Assembly (NCBI RefSeq): GCF_031458235.1
Contig: NZ_JAVDYB010000001.1
Location: 4,051,001-4,115,000 of the forward strand
Direction of reading: 5' to 3'
Source of the DNA: Catenuloplanes atrovinosus
GTDB taxonomy: Bacteria; Actinomycetota; Actinomycetes; Mycobacteriales; Micromonosporaceae
DNA length: 64,000 nt
Position numbers and translations under genes: made by a program. The notes under the pieces are model-generated. The model was not told the DNA's origin and searched no databases. It worked only from the letters and a program-made list of their open reading frames with translations. Numbering within the stretch: the stretch's first letter is position 1; every line of letters begins with the position of its first letter. Below, piece by piece: positions 41,144 through 50,377 of the stretch.

Positions 41144-42232
41144 TCACGCGTCCGCGAGCGTGTCGCGCAGCGCGTAGTAGGCGGGCTTGGGGCGCAGGTC
41201 GTCCCACATCACGGTGGCGGCACCCTCGGCCGGGAAGAAGTGCGGCACCCACGAGTACTTGTCCGTGACACCCCAGATGGTGAACGAGTTGCAGCCGTCC
41301 ACCGCCAGGCAGGCATCGAGCACGGTCGTGTAATAGTCGGCCTGCGTGGCCAACTGCTCCGCGGTCGGCACGCCGCCCTCGGGCAGGTCCATCCGCACGT
41401 CCAGCTCGGTCACCGCGGTGTGCAGACCCAGGTCGTCGAAGCGTTGCAGCACCGTGCGGAGCTGGTCCGGCTTGCCGTACCGCATGCTCAGGTGCGCCTG
41501 GGTGGCGAAACCGTGCACCGGCACGCCCTCGGCCAGCAACTGCCGGGCCAGCGCCTCGTACGCGTCCACCTTGGCACCCGGGAAGTCCACGCCGTAGTCG
41601 TTGAGGAACAACTGGGCGTGCGGGTCCGCGCGGTGCGCCCAGCGGAACGCGTCCGCCACGATGCCGGGGCCCAGCTCACGGATGAAGATGTTCTCCTGCC
41701 GGTAGGCGCCGTTCTCGTCCAGGATCTCGTTCGCCACGTCCCATTGGTGGATCTTCCCGCGGTAGTGCCCGACCACGGTGAAGATGTGCTCCTTGAGGAT
41801 CGCGCGCAGCTCGGCCTTGGTGAACGTGCCCTCGGTCAGCCACGCCGGGTTCTGGCTGTGCCAGAGCAGCGTGTGCCCGCGTACCGCCTGGCCGTTCTGC
41901 CGCGCGAAGCGGACGATCGCGTCGGCCGGGCCGAACCGGTACTCGTCCCGTTCCGGATGGATGAACTCCCACTTCATCTGGTTCTCCGGGCTGAGCGAGC
42001 TGAACTCGCGGGCCAGCACCCGCCGGTACGCCCGGTCGTTCGGGAACGGGTCCGGGTACTCCTGCTCCAGGTGGTGGCCGCCGCCCGCGACCGCGGTGCC
42101 GATCCGCAGGTCGTGCGGGGCCGCGCGGCGCAGCGTGAGCTCCCGCCCGCCGGCCTGGGCCGGCATCGCGCCGCCGGTGACGAGGACCGTCGCGACCGCG
42201 AGCGCGGCCACGACGGCTCGATGAGCCTTCAT
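41144..42232 (-). CDS. Secreted GH10 endo-1,4-beta-xylanase
   Basis: 362 aa. Signal peptide 1-27 (AQA). The GH10 barrel follows: ENQMKWEFIHPE, RGHTLLWHSQNPAWL, the acid/base Glu169 in WDVANE, LNDY, and the nucleophile Glu276 in TELDVR; ITDKYSWVP-type strand TDKYSWVPHFF near the end. It attacks the xylan backbone. ATG 42232 is chosen since GGGGAG lies 8 bases upstream and the signal peptide begins there; the frame itself is open to 42340. No cellulose-binding domain. Two CGAAAC-type sites lie upstream. Confidence 0.93.
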   Translation of the reverse strand: MKAHRAVVAALAVATVLVTGGAMPAQAGGRELTLRRAAPHDLRIGTAVAGGGHHLEQEYPDPFPNDRAYRRVLAREFSSLSPENQMKWEFIHPERDEYRFGPADAIVRFARQNGQAVRGHTLLWHSQNPAWLTEGTFTKAELRAILKEHIFTVVGHYRGKIHQWDVANEILDENGAYRQENIFIRELGPGIVADAFRWAHRADPHAQLFLNDYGVDFPGAKVDAYEALARQLLAEGVPVHGFATQAHLSMRYGKPDQLRTVLQRFDDLGLHTAVTELDVRMDLPEGGVPTAEQLATQADYYTTVLDACLAVDGCNSFTIWGVTDKYSWVPHFFPAEGAATVMWDDLRPKPAYYALRDTLADA

Positions 42233-42248
42233 CAGATCACTCCCCTGC

Positions 42249-42368
42249 CGAAACTTCCGGAAATCTGTCCGTGCATGTTCGTCTGGGACGCTAGGCACGA
42301 CAGTGGAGTTCGTCAATGACGGCTGCCCGCGATATCGCAATCCTCCCGATAAGCCTCCGAAACTTTCG
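42249..42368. promoter_or_regulatory. Two CGAAACTTTCG-type sites upstream of the xylanase gene
   Basis: CGAAACTTCCG (42249-42259, one mismatch) and CGAAACTTTCG (42358-42368, perfect palindrome within CCGAAACTTTCGG). LacI/ROK-type xylan regulators of streptomycetes bind this class of sequence. The first site lies 17 bases from the xylanase ATG. Confidence 0.55.
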
Positions 42369-42371
42369 GCA

Positions 42372-44432
42372 TTACCCCGCCGTCAGGTAGCGGTCGGCCA
42401 CCGCGGCGGGCCGCTCCAGAATCCGGCCCTCCGCCAGGTTGCGGGCCAGCCGCAGGTACTGCGCGTGCGTCCAGGCCAGCGGCGTCGCGGAGAACGTGGG
42501 CGTGCCCGGCGCGAAGCCGGGACGCCCGGCCGGCGGCGTGCGGTCCCAGACCTGCTCCGGCAGCATGCCGCCGGGCCCGGCCGCGGCGGCCATCGCGGCC
42601 AGCCGGGTCGCGGCCGCCCGCCGGTCGCCGGCCGCGATCTCGTACTCGCCGCGTTCGCCGCTGAGCAGCGGCCAGGCCCGGCCCCGGGAGACCAGCGAGC
42701 CCGGCGGCTCGTCGTACTCCCACTGGCTGCCGTCGAGTTGCTCGCCGAAGCCGTCGAACGAGGCCCGGTGCCAGAAGAAGCCGCGCGGGGTGGCCACGCC
42801 GAGCTGCGCGTCGACCACGGCCAGGGTGTTCACCACGTCCGGATCGGACGGCGGCAGGATGCCGAGGCGCACCAGGTCGAGGAAGCTCGGGTCGACGACG
42901 CGCCGCTGGTCCACACCGGTCGGCCCGCCGTCGCCGATGTCGTAGGTGGTGCCGGCGTCCGGGTCGCCGTCCTTGGTCAGGCGCAGGAAGTACGGCTTCG
43001 CCGAGTACGGCCCGGTGGTGGTCACGGTCCACGTCTTGACCCGGTCCCGCCAGGCGTCGGCCGTCGCCAGGTACCGGTCCGCCGAGGCGGCGTCGCCGCG
43101 GGAGCGCGCCAGGTCGGCGGCGCAGACCAGCCCGGCGATCGCGGTGGCGATGGTGTTCGGCGAGTACCCCGACTGGTTCTCCCAGCGCTCCTGCGGCGTG
43201 AACGGGGCGCCGGGATAGCCGGCGAGGAAGTCGGCCGCCCGCTTGACGCCCGGCCAGGCGTCCGCGCGGCCGAGCTGGTAGGCGAGCACGATCGGCAGCG
43301 CCACCTCGTCCAGTTGCAGGCCGCCCCACACCGGCGTGCCGTCCACCTGGGAGTTCTGCGGGAACGAGCCGTCCGGCCGCTGCTGCACCCGGAACAGGTA
43401 GTCGAGCGCGCGGTTCGCGCCGGCCCGGTCGCCGGCCGCGATCAGGCCGGTGGCGATCTGATAGAGATCACGAGACCACACCAGATGGTACGGGCCGGAG
43501 GGGTCGTCCGTGCCGAACGCCCACGGCGAGGCCGGCGCCGCCACGTACGCCCCCGGGTGGGTCTTGTCCTCCAGCGCCGCGAGGATCAGCGCGGACGTCT
43601 GCCAGAGCCGGCGGTCCGCCACCCGCGGCGGGGCGGTCAGACCCTTGAGGTGAGCGTTCCAGCCGTCCGCGTAGGAGCGCGCCACCGGCCCGAACCCGGC
43701 GCGCAGCGAGCGCCGCGCGGTGTCCAGCGCCGCCGCCTCCGTGCCGCCGAAGCCGAGCGCCAGCGTGGTCCGCCGGTCGCGCAGCGCCGCGGTCTGCACC
43801 AGGTTGCCGGCGCCGGCCGACGCGTACCGCCAGTCCATCCGGCCGTCGCGCAGGTCCGTCCGCCCGTCGCTGACCCCGGCGAATCCGCTGGACGTGGCCG
43901 CGAACGTGCCGGCCAGCGCGCTGGACACGCCGCCGTCCGTGGCCACCAGCGCGCCGTCCACGGTCCGGCCCGCGTCGCCACCGCGCGAGTTGCCCAGCGC
44001 CGGATCGTAGACCGCGTACAGCCGGTGCGTGCGCGGCGCGTCGAACGCCAGGTCGACCAGCACCGTGGACCGCGCCGGGTCGGTGACGTAGTCCGCGGTC
44101 AGCCGCCATCCCGCGCCGTCGAAGACCTGCCGGAAGCGCAGGCCGCCGAGCTGCTCCGTGCGTACCCGCGCGGTCTCCACGCCGTGCCGGCCGGTCACCG
44201 TGAAGGCCAGCGCGCGGGCGCTCGGCCCGCCGATCGTCGGGTAGAAGATCTCGCCGAGCCCGCCCTCCCGCTGCACGGTCGCCCACACCGGGCTCTCCCG
44301 CGTCCGCGACGTCACCAGCCCCGACTTGTCCGCCGGCAGGTACTGCTCATCGACGCCGGGCGCACCGGGCGCCGCCGGCCCCGGCGCGACCCCGATCGTG
44401 GCCACCATCAGCACGGGCAGCAGCGGTGTCAT
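42372..44432 (-). CDS. Secreted GH15 glucoamylase/glucodextranase-like enzyme
   Basis: 686 aa. A short hydrophobic signal (1-23, ending in the PGAP stretch) is followed by an N-terminal beta-sandwich domain (about 25-270) and an (alpha/alpha)6 barrel (about 280-680). Motifs of the family include WSRDLYQIATGL, WGGLQLDEVALP, RWENQSGYSPNT and MLPEQVWD; the Glu residues in the last two are the likely acid and base. It would release glucose from alpha-glucans or dextran outside the cell. GAGGAGG lies 6 bases before ATG 44432. Signal processing is less clear than for the xylanase. Confidence 0.9.
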   Translation of the reverse strand: MTPLLPVLMVATIGVAPGPAAPGAPGVDEQYLPADKSGLVTSRTRESPVWATVQREGGLGEIFYPTIGGPSARALAFTVTGRHGVETARVRTEQLGGLRFRQVFDGAGWRLTADYVTDPARSTVLVDLAFDAPRTHRLYAVYDPALGNSRGGDAGRTVDGALVATDGGVSSALAGTFAATSSGFAGVSDGRTDLRDGRMDWRYASAGAGNLVQTAALRDRRTTLALGFGGTEAAALDTARRSLRAGFGPVARSYADGWNAHLKGLTAPPRVADRRLWQTSALILAALEDKTHPGAYVAAPASPWAFGTDDPSGPYHLVWSRDLYQIATGLIAAGDRAGANRALDYLFRVQQRPDGSFPQNSQVDGTPVWGGLQLDEVALPIVLAYQLGRADAWPGVKRAADFLAGYPGAPFTPQERWENQSGYSPNTIATAIAGLVCAADLARSRGDAASADRYLATADAWRDRVKTWTVTTTGPYSAKPYFLRLTKDGDPDAGTTYDIGDGGPTGVDQRRVVDPSFLDLVRLGILPPSDPDVVNTLAVVDAQLGVATPRGFFWHRASFDGFGEQLDGSQWEYDEPPGSLVSRGRAWPLLSGERGEYEIAAGDRRAAATRLAAMAAAAGPGGMLPEQVWDRTPPAGRPGFAPGTPTFSATPLAWTHAQYLRLARNLAEGRILERPAAVADRYLTAG

Positions 44433-44667
44433 GTGGACCTCCTCGGGTCCGGTCTACCGCGCCCCTCCCTTGATCGCATCCCTACGCCGGGAACCCGTTC
44501 GCCCCGGTGCACACCGGCGCTCCGGTCCCGGGCCTACGGCCTTTCCGGCCGCTGGAGCGGGCACGTCAACGGCCTCACGGCCACCGCCGCACTCCTCGCC
44601 GCCGACCCTCTTCGAGGTCGTCGAGATCTTCTGGCCGGCGCCCCCGCGTCCGGCGCGTAGCGAACCG

Positions 44668-44838
44668 TCACGGGTTGTCGCCTGCGGCGCCGGGGGCGGG
44701 GCGGCGCCGCAGGTGTCCGGAGATGTGCAGGGTGACGCGGTGGTCGCGGTCGTCCAGCCGGATGAGGACGACGTCGCGGCCGTCGGGGTGCTGGGCGGGG
44801 CGGGGATCGCGGGTGCGCGTGTCGCCGTCGGGGGTCAC
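44668..44838 (-). CDS. Small hypothetical protein coupled to the coiled-coil membrane protein
   Basis: 56 aa from GTG 44838, which overlaps the upstream stop (GTGA). The sequence is hydrophilic (RDVVLIRLDDRDHRVTLHISGHL) with a basic, Pro-rich C-terminus, and has no recognised domain. The evidence is the coupled start and clean length; too short for strong statistics. Confidence 0.45.
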   Translation of the reverse strand: MTPDGDTRTRDPRPAQHPDGRDVVLIRLDDRDHRVTLHISGHLRRRPAPGAAGDNP

Positions 44839-45371
44839 GAGTCCACCACGTCCTCGGCCTTGGCGCAGGCGGCGTCGCCGAGTTCGAGCGCGGTCGCCAG
44901 CTTGTCGTCGTCGTCGCCGCGGAGCGCGTCGAAGATCTCCTGGGCCCGGCGCATGCAGGGCATGAGCACGTCGCGTTGCTCGGTGACGTCGGACAGCTCG
45001 TCCTCGGCCGCGGCGCGTGCGGCCTCCATGTCCTTGACGCGCCGCTCCGCCTCGGCGGCCTGTGCGTCGCGCTCCTGGAGCTGGGCGCGGGTGTCGCTGA
45101 CGGTGCCGCGCTCGTTGACGTAGAGGCCGAAGCCGGCGCCGGCGAGCACGAGCAGCAGGAAGCAGGCGACCGCGAGCAGCAGCGTGGTGATGCCCATCGG
45201 CGAGTCCGCGGGCGGCAGGCCGAACGGCGGCGGCCCGGAGGTCGGGGACAGGCCGAGCGGCGGCGGCGCCGAGGTCGGCGGCGGGACCGGGGCCGGCTGC
45301 GGATAGGCGGGCGCGGGGCCGGCCTGAGGCGGGTACGGGTTGCCCTCCGGTCCGTACGACGGGTACGACAT
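44835..45371 (-). CDS. Membrane protein with Pro-rich N-terminus and coiled coil
   Basis: 178 aa. Residues 1-60 are rich in Pro, Gly, Tyr (MSYPSYGPEG and repeats of PPPLGLSPTSGPPPFGLPP), residues 63-85 form one membrane helix (ITTLLLAVACFLLLVLAGAGFGLYV), and residues 90-130 are a heptad-like coil (DTRAQLQERDAQAAEAERRVKDMEAARAAAEDEL). The C-terminal 40 residues are acidic. No family recognised. AGGAG precedes the ATG. Confidence 0.8.
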   Translation of the reverse strand: MSYPSYGPEGNPYPPQAGPAPAYPQPAPVPPPTSAPPPLGLSPTSGPPPFGLPPADSPMGITTLLLAVACFLLLVLAGAGFGLYVNERGTVSDTRAQLQERDAQAAEAERRVKDMEAARAAAEDELSDVTEQRDVLMPCMRRAQEIFDALRGDDDDKLATALELGDAACAKAEDVVDS

Positions 45372-45517
45372 GGTTCTCCTGTTCTCGGTCAGCGGACGCG
45401 ACCCCTCAGGTGACTCGCTGCCTTCGGCTCGTCATGCAGCGTATTCACCTCGGTGACCGCGCGGTGATGGTCGTTCGACCACCATCGGGACCGACGATCC
45501 GCGCGCGCGGGGATACC

Positions 45518-47764
45518 ATGGCCCCCGTGCCGGGCGCGGTGGAGAAGAGACTTCTCGATCAGGGACTGCGATACGCGCTCGGGCTGCGCATCGTCGTGAC
45601 AGGACTGTCCAGTTCGGTCGCTCTCGCGCTCGCGGCGATGCCCGACCGGGCGGTGGCGGCCGTCGTGATCACCGCGTTCAACGCGTGGAGTCTGCTCTAC
45701 GCCGTCGTCATGGTGCGCGGGTCCGGGCGCGCCCGTCAATGGCTGCCGCTCGTGGACGTCGCGGCCGTGTGCGCGATCTGCCTGAGCATGACCTGGACCG
45801 TCACGCCGGACCCGCGCGGCGGCGCCACCTGGGTGCTCATCGCGCTGAACATGGCCGTCGTCACCTACCCGTGGCAGGTCGGCGGGCGGGCGCTGGCCGC
45901 GGCCACGCTGACCATCATCGGGTTCTACTACCTGGGCGCGACGCTGGCGGACCCGGGCGGCTGGCTCGCCGACCGGACGCTCGGGCCGTGGACCGCGGCG
46001 GAGGCGGCGCTGTCCTGGGGGCTGTACCGGTTCGTGCGGCGCGGCGCCCGCGCCTCCGACCGGCTGATCGCGCGCGGCGCGCAGTTGCGCCGGGCGGCGG
46101 AGATCGCGGCCGCGCGCCGGGCCGGCGAGCGAGAATACCTGGCGGCGCTGCACGACACCGCGGCCGCGACGCTGCTGATGGTCGGCGGCGGCGTCGCCGG
46201 CCGCGCCGAGCCGTGGCTGTCCGAGCAGGCCCGGCGCGACCTGCGCGAGCTCGGCCGGTCCGGCGACGCGGCGGACGGCGAGACCGATCTGGTCCCGATG
46301 CTGCGCGAGGCGGCCCGGCACACGCCGCTGCGCATCACCTGGCGTACCCCCGAGAGCCTGTTCCTGCCGGCCGCGGACGCGGTGTCGGTCAGCCGGGGCG
46401 TCCGGGAGGCGCTCGCCAACGTGACCCGGCACGCCGGCACCGACCGTGCCGAGATCCGGGTCCGCCAGGACGACGCGCGGGTGACGGTGGAGGTGGCCGA
46501 CGCCGGCCGCGGGTTCGACCCGTCCCGGATCGCCGACGACCGGTACGGCGTGACCCGCTCGCTGGTGGAGCGCATGATCCGCATCGGCGGCCGGGCCCGG
46601 ATCGACAGCGCGCCCGGCACCGGCACCACCGTCACGCTGACCTGCCCGCGCGCGCTGCCGGACGTCACCGGCGACCGCGAGGTGATCAGCGCGTCGTTCC
46701 AGCGCGGCCTGCGCTGGGCGGTGATCAGTATCAGCCTGGCGATCCTGCTGCTGCTCGACCTGCCCCGGCTGCTGGCCAGCGGCGCCGCGTACACCGCGCT
46801 CTGGCCGCAGGTGGCCACCTGGTGCGGCCTGGTCGCGGTGACGCTGACCGTGGCGGTCGCCACCTGGCGGGACCGCCCGCTCGGCCGGTGGCGGTGGCCG
46901 CTGGTCGCGCTGGTCCTCGCGCTGTCCGTGCTGGCGACCGCCGCCGTCCGCCCGGAGTACCTGCTGGGCGCCGCGCACTGGTCCGAGGGCGACGCCGGCT
47001 GGCCGGTCGTGCTGCTGCTGATGGAGGGCCGGATCGCCGTCCTGGTCGCGGTGCTGGCCGGCCAGTACCTGATCACATTCGGCCAGGCCGCCATCGCCGG
47101 GGAGGCCGCGCTCAGCGTGGCCGGCGCGATCAGCGCCACCTGGGCGGTGCTCTCCTACCAGCTCGCCACCGCGATGATCGCGGCCGTGCTGCGCGGCCTG
47201 GCCGCCACGTCCGCGCGCGAGCTGCACGCGGCCGAGCGGCTGCGCACCGCGGAGGAGGTGGCCCGGCACCTGCACGCGGACCGGACCGGGCGGATCGCGG
47301 CGCTGGCGGCCACGGCCGTGCCGCTGCTGGAGGGTCTGGCGTCCGGCGCGCTCGATCCGGGCGACGAGTCCGTCCGGCGCGCGTGCGCGGCCGAGGCCGC
47401 CCGGATGCGGCGGCTCATCGCGGACGACGCCACCCACGCGGACGCACTCGCCCACGAACTGCGCGCCTGCATCGAGCAGGCCGAGCGGGACGGGGTCACG
47501 GTCACGTTCGCGGAGCAGGGCGCCCGCCCGGAGCTGCCGCCGCGGGTGCGCCGCCGGCTGGTGGAGCCGGCCATCGCCGCGCTCGCCACCGCGCGCGGCC
47601 GGGCCCGGCTCACGGTCAGCGGCACCCGGGAGACCGTGACGGTCAGCGTCGTCGCCGCCTGCGAGCCTCCGCCGCCGGCACCGGACGGCGACGGGGTCCG
47701 GCGGTCCGTGCTGGCGGACGGCGACCGCCTCTGGATCCAAGCAGCCTGGCAGGGAGAAGCATGA
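45518..47764 (+). CDS. Double-module membrane histidine kinase
   Basis: 748 aa with two successive sensor-kinase modules. Module 1: membrane helices (about 20-165), H-box with His212 (LAALHDTAAATLL), HATPase with GVREALANVTRHAG and YGVTRSLVERM. Module 2: five or six further helices (about 410-560), an H-box-like HLHADRTGRIAALA with candidate His584/His586, then an HATPase-like remnant (AHELRACIEQAERDGVTVTF, RRLVEPAIAALATARG) without clear G-boxes. The second module is probably degenerate. Start ATG 45518 fits the first helix; the frame is open to 45410. It is ATGA-coupled to its response regulator. Confidence 0.85.
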   Translation: MAPVPGAVEKRLLDQGLRYALGLRIVVTGLSSSVALALAAMPDRAVAAVVITAFNAWSLLYAVVMVRGSGRARQWLPLVDVAAVCAICLSMTWTVTPDPRGGATWVLIALNMAVVTYPWQVGGRALAAATLTIIGFYYLGATLADPGGWLADRTLGPWTAAEAALSWGLYRFVRRGARASDRLIARGAQLRRAAEIAAARRAGEREYLAALHDTAAATLLMVGGGVAGRAEPWLSEQARRDLRELGRSGDAADGETDLVPMLREAARHTPLRITWRTPESLFLPAADAVSVSRGVREALANVTRHAGTDRAEIRVRQDDARVTVEVADAGRGFDPSRIADDRYGVTRSLVERMIRIGGRARIDSAPGTGTTVTLTCPRALPDVTGDREVISASFQRGLRWAVISISLAILLLLDLPRLLASGAAYTALWPQVATWCGLVAVTLTVAVATWRDRPLGRWRWPLVALVLALSVLATAAVRPEYLLGAAHWSEGDAGWPVVLLLMEGRIAVLVAVLAGQYLITFGQAAIAGEAALSVAGAISATWAVLSYQLATAMIAAVLRGLAATSARELHAAERLRTAEEVARHLHADRTGRIAALAATAVPLLEGLASGALDPGDESVRRACAAEAARMRRLIADDATHADALAHELRACIEQAERDGVTVTFAEQGARPELPPRVRRRLVEPAIAALATARGRARLTVSGTRETVTVSVVAACEPPPPAPDGDGVRRSVLADGDRLWIQAAWQGEA

Positions 47765-48402
47765 TCACTGCGGTCGTGGTGGACGATCATCCGGTCGTCA
47801 TCGCCGGCGTACGGTCCTGGTGCGCGCTCGCCGGTCCGCCGATCGACGTGGTGGCCGCCGGTCCCACGGTCGCGGTCGCCTGGACGGAGCCGGGCGACCG
47901 GGCCGACGTGGTGGTCCTCGATCTGCAGCTCGACGCCACCGGCCCCGCGTACGGCGATCTCAAGCGGCTGGTGGACGCGGGCCGCCAGGTCGTGGTCTAC
48001 AGCATGCGCGCCGACCGGGAGACCGCGCTGACCGCGCTCGACATCGGCGCGTTCACCTACCTGACCAAGGCGGAGGGCGAGGAGCACCTGGTCGCGGCGA
48101 TCACGGCGGCGGCGGCGAACGCGCCGTACACGCCGCCGACGCTGTCCGGCGCGTTCGGCACGGACGAGCGCCCGCACCGGCCGCGGCTGTCGCCGCGCGA
48201 GCATCAGATCCTGATCGAGTGGTTCCACTCCGAGTCCAAGGAGATGGTCGCCCGCCGCCTGGACGTCACGGTCCACCGGGTCAACTCCTGCCTGGAGCGG
48301 GTACGCGTGAAGTACGCCAACGTGGGCCGGGAGGCGCCGACGAAGGCCGCCCTGGTCGCCCGCGCGCTCCAGGACGGCCTGATCACCACGGACGAGCTGT
48401 GA
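47761..48402 (+). CDS. LuxR-type response regulator of the double-module kinase
   Basis: 213 aa. The receiver has VVVDDHPVV at 5-13, the phospho-acceptor Asp in VVVLDLQLD (about 60), Ser/Thr in YSMRAD and Lys in FTYLTKAEGE. The helix-turn-helix is at about 140-205 (LSPREHQILIEWFHSESKEMVARRLDVTVHRVNSCLERVRVKYANVG). It is related in its DNA-binding half to the degenerate regulator at 8396-8971. The start overlaps the kinase stop (ATGA). Confidence 0.92.
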   Translation: MITAVVVDDHPVVIAGVRSWCALAGPPIDVVAAGPTVAVAWTEPGDRADVVVLDLQLDATGPAYGDLKRLVDAGRQVVVYSMRADRETALTALDIGAFTYLTKAEGEEHLVAAITAAAANAPYTPPTLSGAFGTDERPHRPRLSPREHQILIEWFHSESKEMVARRLDVTVHRVNSCLERVRVKYANVGREAPTKAALVARALQDGLITTDEL

Positions 48403-48406
48403 GCCG

Positions 48407-50002
48407 TCAGTAGACGAAGCGGGACACCGAGGCCTGCAGCTCGTTCGACATCCGGGAGAGCTCGGCGGCGGAGCGCTGCGCGTCCGCCACCGACTCCGCG
48501 GTGGTCCGCGCGTTCTCCGCGACGCTGTCGATGCTGGCGCTGATCTGGCCGGTGGCGTTGGCGGCCTCGGTGACGTTGCGGTTCATCTCGGCGGTGGTGG
48601 CGGATTGTTCTTCGACGGCGGAGGCGATGGTGGTGGTGTAGTCGTTGATGCGGCCGATGACTTCGGCGATCTCCTGGATGGCGGTGACGGCCTGGTTGCT
48701 GTCGGCCTGGATGGCCTCGACGCGGCGGGAGATGTCCTCGGTGGCGCGGGCGGTCTCCTGGGCGAGGTCTTTGACCTCGGTGGCGACGACGGCGAAGCCT
48801 TTGCCGGCCTCGCCGGCGCGGGCGGCTTCGATGGTGGCGTTGAGGGCGAGCAGGTTGGTCTGTTCGGCGATGGCGGTGATGACCTTGATGACGTCGCCGA
48901 TCTGGCGGGAGGACTCGCCGAGCGTGGCGATGGTCTGGTTGGTCGACTCGGCCACGGCCACGGCCTGACCCGCGACCTCCGCGGCCGCGCCGGCGCTCTG
49001 CGCGATCTCACCGATCGCGGCGCCCATCTCCTCCGAGCCGGCCGCGACCGTGGTCACGCCCTGCGACACCTCCTCCGACGCGGCGGACACCAGGCGGGCC
49101 TGGGTGGAGGCCTCCTCCGCGTTCTTGGCGATCTGGTTCGCGATCGCCGAGGTCTCCTCCGCGGCAGCGGCGAGGCCGTGCGCGGCGCCGCCGACCGAGC
49201 CGATGACCTCGCGCAGCTGGGCCTGTGCGCGGGTGAGCATCCCCGCCATCCGGCCGACCTCGTCCCGGCTGGTCACGTCCGCCACGACCGTGAGGTCGCC
49301 GCGTTCCATCGCCTCCAGCGACGCCTGCACGTGGGCGAGCGGCCGGACGATCAGCCGGGCGACGTACAGCGCGAGCGCGATCGCCACGATCAGCCCGATC
49401 AGCAGCACGATGACGACCAGCCGCTGCGCCGTGGCGGCCACCGCGGAGTTGTCGTCCGCCTGCTTCCTGGCCTTCTCCGACTGGGCCGCGTTCTCCGCGT
49501 CCATCGCGTCCGCGGCGTCCGAGATCAGCGGCAGCACGTTGTCGCGGTACTCGGTGGCGAACCCGGCCGTGTCGCCGCGGTCGGCCAGCGGGATCAGCGT
49601 GTTCTGCGAGGCGTCCAGGAACCGCTGGAAGTTGTCGACGAACGCGTCGATCTGCGCCGGGTCCGCCGCGTACGGCCGGTACGCCTCGATGCCGTCGGTC
49701 ACCCGGGTCACCCGCTCGTCGATCTCCTGCTTGAGGTCGGCGCGGGTCGCGGTGGACGCCACGCCGTACTCCAGCACCCGGCCGCGGATGCCCTGGAACG
49801 GCTGGTAGATCGCGGCCAGTTGGACCAGCGGGTCGACGCTGTCGGTGTACAGCGCCCGGCTCTCCCGGTCCAGCGCCTGGATCCGCGTGAAACCGGTGTA
49901 GGCGATGGCCACCGCGGCCAGCGCCATCGCCACGACGATCGACAGGATCTTCGTGTTGACCCGCAGGTCGGCGAACCAGTTCCCGCTCTTGCCTGCCGGC
50001 AT
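48407..50002 (-). CDS. Methyl-accepting chemotaxis protein
   Basis: 531 aa. TM1 is at about 18-40, a four-helix-bundle sensor at 45-185 ([25 protein letters not shown]), TM2 at 190-212, HAMP at 212-265 ([20 protein letters not shown]), and the signalling domain at 275-531 with the hairpin tip [33 protein letters not shown] pattern ([20 protein letters not shown]). The start at 50002 has GAGGGGA 7 bases upstream; the frame runs open further but without a start signal. Its target may be flagella or another output; no che genes are in the window. Confidence 0.93.
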   Translation of the reverse strand: MPAGKSGNWFADLRVNTKILSIVVAMALAAVAIAYTGFTRIQALDRESRALYTDSVDPLVQLAAIYQPFQGIRGRVLEYGVASTATRADLKQEIDERVTRVTDGIEAYRPYAADPAQIDAFVDNFQRFLDASQNTLIPLADRGDTAGFATEYRDNVLPLISDAADAMDAENAAQSEKARKQADDNSAVAATAQRLVVIVLLIGLIVAIALALYVARLIVRPLAHVQASLEAMERGDLTVVADVTSRDEVGRMAGMLTRAQAQLREVIGSVGGAAHGLAAAAEETSAIANQIAKNAEEASTQARLVSAASEEVSQGVTTVAAGSEEMGAAIGEIAQSAGAAAEVAGQAVAVAESTNQTIATLGESSRQIGDVIKVITAIAEQTNLLALNATIEAARAGEAGKGFAVVATEVKDLAQETARATEDISRRVEAIQADSNQAVTAIQEIAEVIGRINDYTTTIASAVEEQSATTAEMNRNVTEAANATGQISASIDSVAENARTTAESVADAQRSAAELSRMSNELQASVSRFVY

Positions 50003-50084
50003 GGTCGTTCCCCTCACGTCACTGAGCCTGCCGAATCCCCATCGTCCGGCGGACGGCCCGGTTGAGGGATTTCCGCGCGGTGGC

Positions 50085-50330
50085 GGGCCTGGCGGGCGGC
50101 GAGGGGCCGCGGAGGCGGTCCGGGCGGTCGCGCCGCGGGTGTTCGACGCGATCGACGCGCACCCGTGGGCCGCCGCCCGGCTCGCCCGGGAACCGTGGCG
50201 GCCGGCGACGCCGCTGGTCTTCGAGGGCACCGGCGGTCCGGCGCCCGCGCGCAGGTCGCGGCGGGACTTCCCGGGCACGACGGCCGGGCGCGGTTCCTGG
50301 CCGGCATCGACGCCCGCCGGTGGCGCCACG
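50085..50330 (+). pseudogene. TetR-family ligand-domain remnant
   Basis: In one frame [27 protein letters not shown] is typical of the C-terminal domain of TetR proteins, and in the next frame [13 protein letters not shown] continues it. A frameshift lies between them, about 50265-50280, and no helix-turn-helix is seen upstream. The rest of the 375-base gap between the chemoreceptor and the PAP2 gene has no other feature I recognise. Confidence 0.5.
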
Positions 50331-50377
50331 GCCCGCGGGCGGCGATGGTCACCGTCCGCGGGCCGTGGCGGCGCACG

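Noticed and set aside
42303-44660. Long + strand open frame opposite the GH15 gene
   Set aside because: Low-complexity Arg/Gly/Val composition and no ribosome site; the GH15 motifs on the minus strand are unmistakable.
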